11,843 nucleotides of DNA from Scatosoma sp045643825 (GTDB lineage: Bacteria; Bacillota; Clostridia; Christensenellales; Borkfalkiaceae): positions 1 through 11,843 of the forward strand of contig JAZRFV010000083.1 in assembly GCA_045643825.1 (NCBI GenBank), read 5' to 3'. Below, piece by piece: positions 1 through 6,955 of this stretch (its first letter is position 1; the number at the start of each line of letters is the position of its first letter). Made by a program: the position numbers and the translations under genes. Below the pieces are notes generated by a model. The model had not been told where the DNA came from. It searched no databases and saw only the letters and a program-made list of their open reading frames with translations.

Positions 1-1
1 G

Positions 2-682
2 GTTGCAGTACTTGCCTTGAAAGAGCTGTTTGCGGATTTCGGTGAGGACGTTTCCCTTTGTGAAAATATTTTGCAAAGGATTGCGAAAAAGGATTACGAC
101 ATTCATTTCTACAAGCAAATCGCCGCGCTTGGCGTTTGGGCGAATATGGACAATGAAAGCATGAAGAAAACTCTTCTGCGCGGCGGTGCACAAGGGCTTT
201 CCACTTTTCAAGCCTACCCTATCTTGACGGCGGTGGCAAGCTATGGCGAGTACGAGGCGGCACTTTCGATGATGAAGGAATATTACGGCGGTATGTTGTC
301 CGTAGGGGCAACGACGTTTTGGGAAGATTTCGATTTGGCTTGGTTGGAAAATTGCACGCGCCTTGACGAAATGCCCGTCGAGGGAAAAAAGGATATTCAC
401 GGCGATTACGGTAAGTTCTGTTACAAGAGTTTCCGTCACAGCTTTTGTCACGCTTGGTCTGCAGGCGTTATTCCTTACCTTGTGGAAACGGTGGCTGGTA
501 TCAAAACGGAGGGGGCAGGTATGCGTCGAATTACCATTCAACCCCATTTAAGCGGTTTGAAACACGTGAAGGTGAAATTCCCCACGGCATACGGCGTGAT
601 GACGGTAGAACATACCCTTGACGAAAGTGGCGAGGTGAAAACGATTGTAGACGCTCCCAGAGAAATTGAGGTAGTTTATTAA
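2..682 (+). CDS. alpha-L-rhamnosidase-like glycoside hydrolase, C-terminal part (5' end outside window)
   Basis: The frame is open from base 2 and ends at TAA 680-682, so this is the last ~226 residues of a larger enzyme; a TTG at 17 is only an internal codon. The visible part resembles the end of the (alpha/alpha)6 barrel and the following beta domain of GH78-type alpha-L-rhamnosidases. It has TTFWEDFD, then a HAWSAG segment (SHAWG-like in relatives), the VAGIKTEGAGMRRI stretch that matches the usual 'GI.P..pGF..i.i.P' strand, and a closing beta-rich tail. Such enzymes remove terminal rhamnose from plant glycosides or bacterial polysaccharides. The catalytic acid region and any signal peptide lie upstream and cannot be judged. 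The next gene has its own promoter, so the two are probably separate units. The family call is good; substrate is not known. It carries one copy of the dispersed G-rich motif at 511-530. Confidence 0.72.
   Translation, partial: VAVLALKELFADFGEDVSLCENILQRIAKKDYDIHFYKQIAALGVWANMDNESMKKTLLRGGAQGLSTFQAYPILTAVASYGEYEAALSMMKEYYGGMLSVGATTFWEDFDLAWLENCTRLDEMPVEGKKDIHGDYGKFCYKSFRHSFCHAWSAGVIPYLVETVAGIKTEGAGMRRITIQPHLSGLKHVKVKFPTAYGVMTVEHTLDESGEVKTIVDAPREIEVVY
511..530 (+). repeat. dispersed G-rich motif, copy 1
   Basis: GGGGGCAGGTATGCGTCGAA, read in the frame that gives GAGMRR in the rhamnosidase. It shares 19 of 20 bases with the copy at 5925, which lies in an unrelated gene and another reading frame. 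Confidence 0.7.
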
Positions 683-703
683 ATTGTTTTTATGCTACTT
701 TGC

Positions 704-732
704 TTGCAAAATGCAAAAGAGTGTGCTATACT
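704..732 (+). promoter_or_regulatory. promoter of tilS (sigma-A type, extended -10)
   Basis: The -35 is TTGCAA at 704-709 and the -10 is TATACT at 727-732, with a 17-bp spacer. A TGC before the -10 makes it an extended -10. The expected transcription start, about 7 bases after the -10, falls on or next to the ATG at 739. Together with the lack of any Shine-Dalgarno sequence, this suggests a leaderless tilS mRNA. Confidence 0.65.
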
Positions 733-738
733 GATTGT

Positions 739-2052
739 ATGATGTTACTGAAGGAATTTTCGGGAAAACGTATTTGCGTGGCGATTAGCGGCGGTGTGGA
801 CTCCGTTTCTCTTCTTCATTATTTGAAGCGGGGAGAGAGGGAGAACGGTTACTCGCTTTGCGCTGTGCATTGTGAACACGGAATTCGTGGGGAGGAAAGC
901 CTTGCGGATGCCCGTTTTGTGGAGACGTTTTGTGAAATGCAAGGCGTACCACTTTACCGCTTTTCCGAGGATTGTCCTGCGCGTGCAAAGCGTGACAAGC
1001 AAAGCCTTGAAACGGCTGCGCGTAACTTCCGTCAGGAATGTTTTGGACGCTTGCTTCGTGAAGGTAAAGCGGACTTTATTGCCACGGCGCATCATAAAAA
1101 CGACGATGCGGAAACGGTGCTCTTTCGTTTGATGAGGGGTACTTCTCTCACAGGTGTGGGGGGCATGGTCGAGGTGAATGGTAAAATTATCCGTCCCTTC
1201 CTTTTTTGGACAAGGGCGGAGATTGAGGCGTATGCAGTAGAAAATAACCTGCAATATTGTATAGATAGTACAAATTTGCAGTTGGATGCAACGCGTAATA
1301 AATTGCGGTTAAGTATTCTCCCCTTGATGGAGAAAACGGTGCCTGGTACGGTAGACAACCTCGTGCGGTTTTCCTCGCTTGCGGCGGAGGATGATGCGCT
1401 TTTGTACGAATATGCAAAAGAGATTGTGACGGAAAAAGAGGACGGCGTTGCCGTTGCCTTTTGCAAGAAAAAGCCTATCTTTCGTAGGGCGTGTTTGCTT
1501 GCCTTAAAATCGCTTGGCGTTGGGCGGGATTACACCGCTTTGCATTTAGAAAATGCTTACGATTTGCAGGGTTTAGAGCGTGGTTCAAGGTTATCCTTCC
1601 CCAAGGGTGTTGAGGCAGAAAAAAAAGAGACATTCGTGTGGTTTTATAAGCCCTGCGAGGAAGCTTACGAGGAAAAAACGCCTGCAAAAAAGTTTGATAA
1701 AAACGGCTTTGACGGGGGCAGGTATGAGGTGAGCGTATCGCTTGCCCCTATTAACGAGGATGGCGAGTGGCGTGTTTTACGCCTTGACGGGGATAAAATC
1801 CCGGAGGGAGCCGTTTACCGTTTTCGTCAGGACGGGGACTTTATCCAACGCTTTGGCGGTGGAAAAAAGACGTTGAAAAAATTCTTTAACGAAGAAAAAA
1901 CGCCCGTTGCCGAGCGTGAATATTTACCGCTGATTGCTATGGAAGACGGTGAAGTTTTCGTGGTTTGCGGTGTGGAGATATCGGAAAAAGTAAAGGTGAC
2001 GGCGGATACAAAAACGTCGCTGTATATTGCAATAAGAAAAAAGAACACGTGA
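739..2052 (+). CDS. tilS: tRNA(Ile)-lysidine synthase TilS
   Basis: TilS uses ATP and lysine to convert C34 of the CAU-anticodon tRNA-Ile to lysidine, so that it reads AUA; it acts in the cytoplasm and is normally essential. The 437-residue protein has the PP-loop SGGVDS at residues 17-22, then the AVHCEHGIRGEES segment (family HxHxLRGxxS) and TAHHKNDDAET, which carries the family D(D)xAET. The IIRPFL segment follows, and a C-terminal TilS domain ends it (RFRQDGD, then GKKTLKKFFNEEKTPVAERE and the G-E-V-F-V-V-C-G-V strand). Length is normal. I chose ATG 739 because the upstream TTG at 700 would lie in the promoter; ATG 742 is equally possible. There is no ribosome binding site upstream of either. 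hpt starts 10 bp downstream, as in many Bacillota, so they are likely co-transcribed. Two dispersed motif copies lie inside (1159 and 1714). Confidence 0.95.
   Translation: MMLLKEFSGKRICVAISGGVDSVSLLHYLKRGERENGYSLCAVHCEHGIRGEESLADARFVETFCEMQGVPLYRFSEDCPARAKRDKQSLETAARNFRQECFGRLLREGKADFIATAHHKNDDAETVLFRLMRGTSLTGVGGMVEVNGKIIRPFLFWTRAEIEAYAVENNLQYCIDSTNLQLDATRNKLRLSILPLMEKTVPGTVDNLVRFSSLAAEDDALLYEYAKEIVTEKEDGVAVAFCKKKPIFRRACLLALKSLGVGRDYTALHLENAYDLQGLERGSRLSFPKGVEAEKKETFVWFYKPCEEAYEEKTPAKKFDKNGFDGGRYEVSVSLAPINEDGEWRVLRLDGDKIPEGAVYRFRQDGDFIQRFGGGKKTLKKFFNEEKTPVAEREYLPLIAMEDGEVFVVCGVEISEKVKVTADTKTSLYIAIRKKNT
1159..1175 (+). repeat. dispersed G-rich motif, sister form, copy 2
   Basis: GGGGGCATGGTCGAGGT, identical over 17 bases to 5127-5143. 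Here it reads VGGMVEV in TilS; in addB it is in another frame. It aligns with the main motif by a shifted T/A (GGGGGCA, GGT, GAGGT in common). Confidence 0.6.
1714..1733 (+). repeat. dispersed G-rich motif, copy 3
   Basis: GGGGGCAGGTATGAGGTGAG, encoding GGRYEV in a low-conservation part of TilS. The same peptide start (GGRYE) is encoded by the copies at 8399 and 9956 in addA. Confidence 0.7.
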
Positions 2053-2062
2053 GGAAATAGGC

Positions 2063-2611
2063 ATGGAAAATCAAAAATCCGAAATTGAAAGAGTGTTGCT
2101 GTCTGAAACCCAAATTGCGGAACGCATTAAAGTGGTTGCAAAGCAAATGGACGAGGATTACAAGGGGAAGGAGCTGATTGCGGTTTGTATTCTGAAAGGG
2201 AGTGTCGTATTTTTCACCGACCTTATCCGTGCGATGAAGACGCCGGTTAATGTAGAATTTATGAAGGTATCCTCCTACGGAGGTGGTACGACCAGCAGCG
2301 GAAAGCTTTCCGTAGGGCTTGACATTTTGTCAAATATCGAAGGTAAGGACGTGCTTATTGTAGAGGATATTATCGACTCCGGGCATACCATGTATGCGTT
2401 GAAACAGATGTTGCAAACCCGTAACCCTGCCAGCCTTCGCGTTGTAACCTTGCTTGATAAACCTGCGCGCCGTGTGGCGGATATTACCGCGGATTATACC
2501 TGTTTCGAAATCGAGGACGAATTTGTTATCGGTTACGGCTTGGACTATGCGGAAAGATATCGCGACCTTCCTTACGTTGGTATTTTGAGCCGTTGGGTAT
2601 ACGAAAACTAA
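2063..2611 (+). CDS. hpt: hypoxanthine(-guanine) phosphoribosyltransferase
   Basis: Hpt transfers the phosphoribosyl group of PRPP to hypoxanthine (and usually guanine), giving IMP or GMP in purine salvage. The 182-residue length is typical. The SSYGGGTTSSG loop is followed by the PRPP-binding signature VLIVEDIIDSGHTM at residues 97-110, with the acidic pair E101-D102. The LLDKPARR segment comes next, and the C-terminal FVIGYGLDYAERYRDLPYVG block is diagnostic of bacterial Hpt. ATG 2063 has a GAGGA site at 2051-2055 that overlaps the tilS stop codon, with 7 bases of spacing, so translation is probably coupled to tilS. In many Bacillota ftsH follows; here a terminator and a minus-strand gene do. 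The specificity for guanine versus hypoxanthine is not resolvable here. Confidence 0.95.
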   Translation: MENQKSEIERVLLSETQIAERIKVVAKQMDEDYKGKELIAVCILKGSVVFFTDLIRAMKTPVNVEFMKVSSYGGGTTSSGKLSVGLDILSNIEGKDVLIVEDIIDSGHTMYALKQMLQTRNPASLRVVTLLDKPARRVADITADYTCFEIEDEFVIGYGLDYAERYRDLPYVGILSRWVYEN

Positions 2612-2624
2612 ATTTTTACATAAA

Positions 2625-2663
2625 AAAAGTAGCTTGCGATTTCTCGCAGGCTACTTTTGTTTT
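2625..2663. terminator. bidirectional intrinsic terminator between hpt and the lipoprotein gene
   Basis: The arms AAAAGTAGCTTGCGA (2625-2639) and TCGCAGGCTACTTTT (2644-2658) pair over 15 bp with one T-G wobble and a TTTC loop. The + strand continues GTTTTTA and the minus strand has a T-run from the A-tract at 2622-2628, so it can end both convergent transcripts. The lipoprotein stop codon sits just beside it at 2663-2665. Confidence 0.85.
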
Positions 2664-3646
2664 TACTTGTATTCAACCGAGTTTAAGGTGTAGATCAGTG
2701 TACCCAAACCATAGGATAAGGGGGTTTCCAAACGTAAGATCATATTGTGTTCTTTATTGTTGGAGGTGTTGCTGGGTTTTGCGATCCAAGCAATTTGCGT
2801 CGCGCCGGGATTTTTCTCGTCCAACACAACGTTGAAGGCACGGTAGGTGATGGTTTTCGTTACTTCCTCACCATTGTAAAGGAAGGTAAAATCCTTACCC
2901 TCTTCTTTGCTTGTTTCCGTGCTGGTGCTCAAAGAAACCTTTTGTATTGCCTGTGCGAAGGGGGTGTATACGTTCAGCTTCGCCGAGGTGGTGCTTGTTC
3001 TAATGCCACGCAAAGCAAACAAAATCTGTTCGTTGTCAAGGAAACTGAATTTCTCTTGATCAATGTCAAAGCTGTCTTCTTCCGTGTCTACTACTGCGCC
3101 GTCTTTATAGCTCGTTACTACTGCAACACCCTTCGAACAATTTTCATTGTACGTAACCGCCGTTGTGTAGTGGAGCAGCTGGTAGCAATCCTCAATCTTG
3201 CTTCCCGAAACCGCCGTGGGGGTGCTGGCGTTGATTTCCTTCACCGAGGAAATGGGCTGTAAGCCATATTCCGCTGCGTAGAATTTCACCGTCGAGGTAA
3301 CGACGTCGTTGCAGGACGCGGTCGCCTCACCCAAGGTATAGGTTGCCGTAATATTCAGCTGGGTGGTGTAGGTGTAAACGATTTTGCCGTCCGTCCCTTG
3401 TTGGCTGATTAAGGTGGTGGTGTACGTGCCGTCCGTGTAGTTTACCGTGTAATTCACCAAGGAAGCGTCCTTTGCCTCGTATTTTACGTTGTAGGTCAAG
3501 GTTTCTTCGATGGTTGTGCTGGTATTGAGTACGTCCTCAATCCAAAAGTTGGCAAAATCTACCTTTTTGTCAGAATTTGTACATGCACCAAAGGTGCTTA
3601 CGCCCAAAACCAGGGCAAGCAGGGGGGAAATTTTCTTTCTTTTCAT
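2663..3646 (-). CDS. putative Thr-rich lipoprotein of unknown function
   Basis: I do not recognise the family. The 327-residue product begins MKRKK, then a short hydrophobic run (PLLALVLGVSTFGA) and Cys22, which looks like a lipoprotein signal peptide with a slightly irregular lipobox (F-G-A-C), so the protein is likely anchored outside the membrane. The mature part is rich in Thr, Ser, Tyr and Val in alternating patterns (for example YTVNYTDGTYTT), suggesting an all-beta extracellular domain; no catalytic motif is evident. Three more cysteines follow Cys22. ATG 3646 is chosen for its AGGAG site 5 bases upstream on the minus strand; the longer open frame to 3751 runs through the promoter and lacks a site. 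It is a single-gene unit, divergent from addB and convergent with hpt. It could be a sugar-binding or surface adhesin-like protein, but that is speculation. Confidence 0.75.
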   Translation of the reverse strand: MKRKKISPLLALVLGVSTFGACTNSDKKVDFANFWIEDVLNTSTTIEETLTYNVKYEAKDASLVNYTVNYTDGTYTTTLISQQGTDGKIVYTYTTQLNITATYTLGEATASCNDVVTSTVKFYAAEYGLQPISSVKEINASTPTAVSGSKIEDCYQLLHYTTAVTYNENCSKGVAVVTSYKDGAVVDTEEDSFDIDQEKFSFLDNEQILFALRGIRTSTTSAKLNVYTPFAQAIQKVSLSTSTETSKEEGKDFTFLYNGEEVTKTITYRAFNVVLDEKNPGATQIAWIAKPSNTSNNKEHNMILRLETPLSYGLGTLIYTLNSVEYK

Positions 3647-3677
3647 ATATACTCCTAAACGGAAAGCAAGCTTTACC

Positions 3678-3699
3678 GTAAAAATCCTTCTATTTTTAC
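3678..3699. promoter_or_regulatory. possible operator: perfect 8-bp inverted repeat at the lipoprotein transcription start
   Basis: GTAAAAAT (3678-3685) and ATTTTTAC (3692-3699) are exact inverted copies around a 6-base CCTTCT centre. The repeat ends 2 bases from the lipoprotein -10 box and covers the predicted start site near 3694, where a repressor would block initiation. It would also form a weak 5' hairpin in the mRNA. Confidence 0.4.
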
Positions 3700-3700
3700 T

Positions 3701-3729
3701 ATTATACCACAAAAAATTAAATTTGTAAA
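3701..3729 (-). promoter_or_regulatory. promoter of the lipoprotein gene
   Basis: On the minus strand, the -35 is TTTACA (3724-3729) and the -10 is TATAAT (3701-3706), with a 17-bp spacer and a TGG extension before the -10. The predicted leader is about 47 nt. This is the best sigma-A match in the window. Confidence 0.75.
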
Positions 3730-3769
3730 AACAAAATAAAGATTTATGCAAATTAATTGTGAAAAAAAG

Positions 3770-3799
3770 CTGAAATTTTCCATAAGAATATGGTATAAT
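3770..3799 (+). promoter_or_regulatory. promoter of addB-addA
   Basis: The -10 is TATAAT at 3794-3799 with a TGG extension. A weak -35 CTGAAA lies at 3770-3775 with an 18-bp spacer. The predicted start is near 3806. The AAGGAGG site at 3814-3820 is followed by the ATG at 3827 after 6 bases. It is divergent from the lipoprotein promoter, and both share the TGGTATAAT element. Confidence 0.65.
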
Positions 3800-3826
3800 A
3801 ATGAAAAGGAGTTAAGGAGGCTTACC

Positions 3827-4981
3827 ATGAACGCAATTTTAAAGGCTCATACGTTGTCGCAATGCTTGGACGTAATGGCGGAATATGTGGCGGCTTACGA
3901 GGAGCGCGGTGGCGTCAACCTCATTTTTTGCGAGGATCGGTTGACCTTGCTCGCTGAACGCGCTTTGCTTTCGAAGGTGGGCGGTACATTCCGTTCGCAC
4001 GTGGCTACCTTTGCTCGCTTTTTGAAGACGGAAGAACATACAATCAGTAAGGAAGGCTCGGTGATGGCGGTGGGCGAGGTGATGACTCGTTTGCAACGCG
4101 AGGACGCTTTGCGGTGCTTTACCTCCGTCTCGGGGATCGGTAACAACGCTCGTTGTATCTACGAAACCTTGGCGCAGCTTTCCGCTTCGGAAATTACCCC
4201 CGAAGTTTTAAAGGAAAGCGTTACCCTTTTGCCTGACGATATGTTAAAGAAAAAGGTTTCGGATTTGGCGTTGATTTATGAGGGTTATACTGAATTTTTG
4301 CGTGAGAATGCCCTTGTCGACGAAAGCAAGTATCTCTCATTACTCCCTGGGAAAATTCGTAAGGAAGGGGCGCTTAAGGGTGTCAACGTTTTCTTCTTGG
4401 GGTATAATTCCTTCACGGCACAAGCGCGCGAGGCAATCCGCGCCATTTTAGAAACGGCGTCAAACGTGATCGGTATCTTTTGTTCGGGAGAGGAAGATAT
4501 TTACGCAAACCGTGGTGCGCAATCCTTTGCGGCGGTTTGTTCGGAATATGGTAAATTGCAAATCCGCGAGGTAGGTAAGCCGTTAGAGGGGGAAGCGGAA
4601 ATCTTGCGAAAGGGCTTGTTCAACCCCATCCGCGCGGCGGTGAAGGTGGAGACGGAAAAAATTCATCTTTTTGAGGCGGACGACAAAACGGCGGAGGCGG
4701 AATACATTGCGACGAAAATTCGCCGTACGATGTCGGAAACGGCAGGACTTCGTTACCGTGATATTTCGGTGCTTATCCCCGATGCTTCGTACGTTTTACC
4801 TTTGAAAAAATCCCTTGCGGAATATGGCATTCCGTATTTTATCGACGAGAAAAAATCTTTGAGAAGACATCCTGTCAGTCGGTTTTTGCTGGATTGTTTC
4901 CGCGTGGTAAGAGAGGGCTTTTCTCCGATTGCCGTGCAATCCTTAACGCAAAACGTCCTCTTTGGCGAGAGTGACGAATAG
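3827..4981 (+). CDS. addB: AddB/RexB, N-terminal part, ended by an in-frame TAG
   Basis: AddB is the partner of AddA in the heterodimeric helicase-nuclease that resects double-strand breaks and loads recombination. This open part is 384 residues from ATG 3827, chosen for its perfect AAGGAGG site. It carries the inactive helicase-like domain: VNLIFCEDRLTLLAERAL, then HVATFARFL, the VFFLGYNSF block, a Y-I-A-T-K-I-R-R segment, YRDISVLIPD and the PYFIDEKKSLRRHPVSRFLL block. There is no Walker A P-loop near the start, as in streptococcal RexB and unlike Bacillus AddB. The frame stops at TAG 4979-4981, but the same frame stays open and continues with recognisable AddB sequence. The part before the stop lacks the nuclease. 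It may be a nonsense mutation, a sequencing error or a recoded codon. The gene should be read as one unit, 3827-6952. Confidence 0.85.
   Translation: MNAILKAHTLSQCLDVMAEYVAAYEERGGVNLIFCEDRLTLLAERALLSKVGGTFRSHVATFARFLKTEEHTISKEGSVMAVGEVMTRLQREDALRCFTSVSGIGNNARCIYETLAQLSASEITPEVLKESVTLLPDDMLKKKVSDLALIYEGYTEFLRENALVDESKYLSLLPGKIRKEGALKGVNVFFLGYNSFTAQAREAIRAILETASNVIGIFCSGEEDIYANRGAQSFAAVCSEYGKLQIREVGKPLEGEAEILRKGLFNPIRAAVKVETEKIHLFEADDKTAEAEYIATKIRRTMSETAGLRYRDISVLIPDASYVLPLKKSLAEYGIPYFIDEKKSLRRHPVSRFLLDCFRVVREGFSPIAVQSLTQNVLFGESDE
4979..4981 (+). other. in-frame TAG inside addB (codon 385)
   Basis: The codons around it are GAG AGT GAC GAA TAG CGT AAT TGT TTG TAT, and the reading frame is the same before and after, so one base change explains the break. 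The protein would be about 1041 residues if the codon were read as an amino acid. No ribosome binding site lies between the stop and the next possible start codon. Confidence 0.85.
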
Positions 4982-4990
4982 CGTAATTGT

Positions 4991-6952
4991 TTGTATAAAT
5001 TTGCTAACTATCGTGGCGGTGCAAAGCGTCCTATTAAGGAAGGTGACGCGGTCAGCGGTTACAACCGCGAGGCGTTGGAGACGGCTCGCGAGAAGGTGCT
5101 TCTTGCGACAAATGGGATAAAAGCAAGGGGGCATGGTCGAGGTTATTGCGCGGCGGTGCGTAAAATTTTAGAAAACTTTGACGTTGAAAACGGTTTAAAG
5201 GCGTTGGAGGATAGCATTGACGACGTGGCGCATAAGGGATATCTTTCCCAAATCCATGATGCATTGGAAGGGGTGCTTTCCGAGGCGGAAACGCTGACGG
5301 GCGACAAGGAAATGACGGCTGCGGAATTTGAGGCGGTGTTAAAGAACGGCTTGGAGGCGACGGAAATTTCCCTTATTCCCTTAAAATCGGATGCGGTGTT
5401 TATTGGGGATATCACGGACAGCCGTATCACCAAGGTGCATACCTTGTTTGCGATGGGTATGACGGAGTCTGTGCCACGGGCGTCGGCGGATACAGCGATT
5501 GTTTCGGATAAGGAAATTGCCCGTCTTGCCGAGGTGAAAGCAATGATGGAGCCGACGGTTGCCGAGGTGAATCTTCGCGCCCGTGAGAGCGTGTGCTTAA
5601 ACCTTTGTTCCTTCACGGATACCCTGCATTTGAGCTATTCCTTGGCGGCTGACGGTAGCGAGCCTGCGGTCAGCGATGTGTTCCGTTATATCGATCGATT
5701 GTTTGTAGAGGTGAACGGTGGTAAGCTGACTCGCTGTAAAAAATTGCTCCCCAGCGACTTCTCGTATAAATGCTCTGCGGTTGCCCCTGCAATCCGTCAG
5801 CTCCTGATTGAAAAGAGCGAATACGAGGCAAAACGCGAGGATACCCGTATGCAATATTCGTCCTTGTTCACGGCTTTAGATAAGTTAAGTGTGACGGAGA
5901 AAGACGATTATTTGAAGGAACGTGGGGGGCAGGTATGCGTTGAACGTGGTGAAGAACTGTTTTTCCGCGACGGAAAGGTGTCTCCTACGGGGCTTGAAAG
6001 CTACTTCAACTGCCCGTTTAAAAACTTTGCAGAAAGAGGCTTAAAATTAAAAGAAAGAGAAGAAGCAACCGTGCTCGCCGTGGATACGGGTAACTTTATC
6101 CACGAATTATTGCAGGTGACGGCAAAACACGCCGCCGAGTTTGAAACGGAGGCTGAAATGCGTGCTTTTGCCTATGCCGAAGGCGAAAAACTATTGAAAA
6201 ATTCCATTTATACCATGCAACAAGATACGGCCTCGGGTGAGGTATTCTCGGGTAAGCTGTTGGAAGAAGGTGTAGACGTTGCTGCGGCGGCGTATAGACA
6301 AATTAAAAACTCCGATTTCCTCGTGGAGGATACGGAAAGACCAATCAGCACGGAGTTTTTCCACGGTAAGGTAGACCGTATTGACGGCACGAATAAGTAC
6401 GTGCGAATCATCGATTATAAGACGGGCGCCATTGACGATTCGGCGACCTCTTATTACACAGGGCAAAAGATTCAATTGCAGTTATATATGTCTGAATTGA
6501 AGGGTGAACGCATACCTGCCGGGGTGTTTTACTTCCCTGCATCGGTAAATTATGCAATGGACGACGAAGGAAGATTCCGTATGAAAGGCTTCATGAACGG
6601 CTCGGAAGAGGCGTTGATGAGCGGTGATAAAAACCTCTCGCCTGAAAATGAAACGGTGAAGAGCGAGTATTTCCCTGCGGCGCTTAAGAACAGCTCGGCA
6701 GCCAAGCGTGTTATGGACGAAGAGACCTTCCGTGACTTTCTTGATTACTCGGTGCACGTTGCTCGTCAGGGCTGTAAGGAACTGAAGGAAGGCTACGTAG
6801 CGGCTTCCCCCTATGCAGGGAGCTGTGATTACTGTAAATACGGCGGTATGTGTGGGTTTAATAAGGATTGTTCGCAACCGAGAAAGGAACCTGCTGTGGA
6901 CACGGGTATGATTGCGAAGATTGCGAAAAGACAACGAGAGGGGGAGGAGTAA
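4991..6952 (+). CDS. addB: AddB/RexB, C-terminal part with nuclease and Fe-S cluster domain
   Basis: This is the rest of addB, in the same frame as 3827-4981. The start is not certain: TTG 4991 has no ribosome binding site, so separate translation is doubtful. It contains the AddB block DAVFIGDITDSRITKVHTLF, the second helicase-like domain, and then the C-terminal nuclease. In full-length numbering, H759 (FIHELL), D850 and D863-Y-K865 (IIDYKTG) give a PD-(D/E)XK site. C729 (YFNCPF) with C1000, C1003 and C1009 (C-x2-C-x5-C) gives the four ligands of the AddB 4Fe-4S cluster. Every key nuclease residue is kept, which argues against long-standing decay after the TAG. addA begins 4 bases after the TAA at 6950-6952. 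Motif copies lie at 5127 and 5925, with an inverse one at 6505-6520. Confidence 0.9.
   Translation: MYKFANYRGGAKRPIKEGDAVSGYNREALETAREKVLLATNGIKARGHGRGYCAAVRKILENFDVENGLKALEDSIDDVAHKGYLSQIHDALEGVLSEAETLTGDKEMTAAEFEAVLKNGLEATEISLIPLKSDAVFIGDITDSRITKVHTLFAMGMTESVPRASADTAIVSDKEIARLAEVKAMMEPTVAEVNLRARESVCLNLCSFTDTLHLSYSLAADGSEPAVSDVFRYIDRLFVEVNGGKLTRCKKLLPSDFSYKCSAVAPAIRQLLIEKSEYEAKREDTRMQYSSLFTALDKLSVTEKDDYLKERGGQVCVERGEELFFRDGKVSPTGLESYFNCPFKNFAERGLKLKEREEATVLAVDTGNFIHELLQVTAKHAAEFETEAEMRAFAYAEGEKLLKNSIYTMQQDTASGEVFSGKLLEEGVDVAAAAYRQIKNSDFLVEDTERPISTEFFHGKVDRIDGTNKYVRIIDYKTGAIDDSATSYYTGQKIQLQLYMSELKGERIPAGVFYFPASVNYAMDDEGRFRMKGFMNGSEEALMSGDKNLSPENETVKSEYFPAALKNSSAAKRVMDEETFRDFLDYSVHVARQGCKELKEGYVAASPYAGSCDYCKYGGMCGFNKDCSQPRKEPAVDTGMIAKIAKRQREGEE
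5127..5143 (+). repeat. dispersed G-rich motif, sister form, copy 4
   Basis: GGGGGCATGGTCGAGGT, identical to 1159-1175 but read as ARGHGRG in addB, so in a different frame from the tilS copy. Confidence 0.6.
5925..5944 (+). repeat. dispersed G-rich motif, copy 5
   Basis: GGGGGCAGGTATGCGTTGAA, read as RGGQVCVE in addB just before the nuclease domain. It differs from copy 1 at one base of 20 and lies in the third reading frame. Confidence 0.7.
6505..6520 (-). repeat. dispersed motif core, inverse copy
   Basis: On the minus strand this reads GGCAGGTATGCGTTCA. It matches 10722-10737 (GGCAGGTACGCGTTCA) at 15 of 16 bases, but lacks the preceding G-run (CCCC instead). It is the only copy found on the minus strand. 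Confidence 0.5.
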
Positions 6953-6955
6953 CGA

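Noticed and set aside
745..1254. 169-codon minus-strand frame opposite tilS
   Set aside because: tilS is unambiguous on the + strand; the reverse frame has no start signal or family resemblance.
2271..2283. CCTCC-TAC-GGAGG hairpin inside hpt
   Set aside because: The arms are 5 bp and lie in codons for the conserved SSYGGG loop, so protein constraint explains the sequence.
2747..3262. Long + strand frame opposite the lipoprotein gene
   Set aside because: It has no ribosome binding site or recognisable protein, and the minus-strand gene has promoter, site and signal peptide. It is an antisense shadow.
3746..3826. Upstream extension of addB to 3746
   Set aside because: It would run through the -10 box and the AAGGAGG site and encodes a low-complexity, non-AddB sequence.
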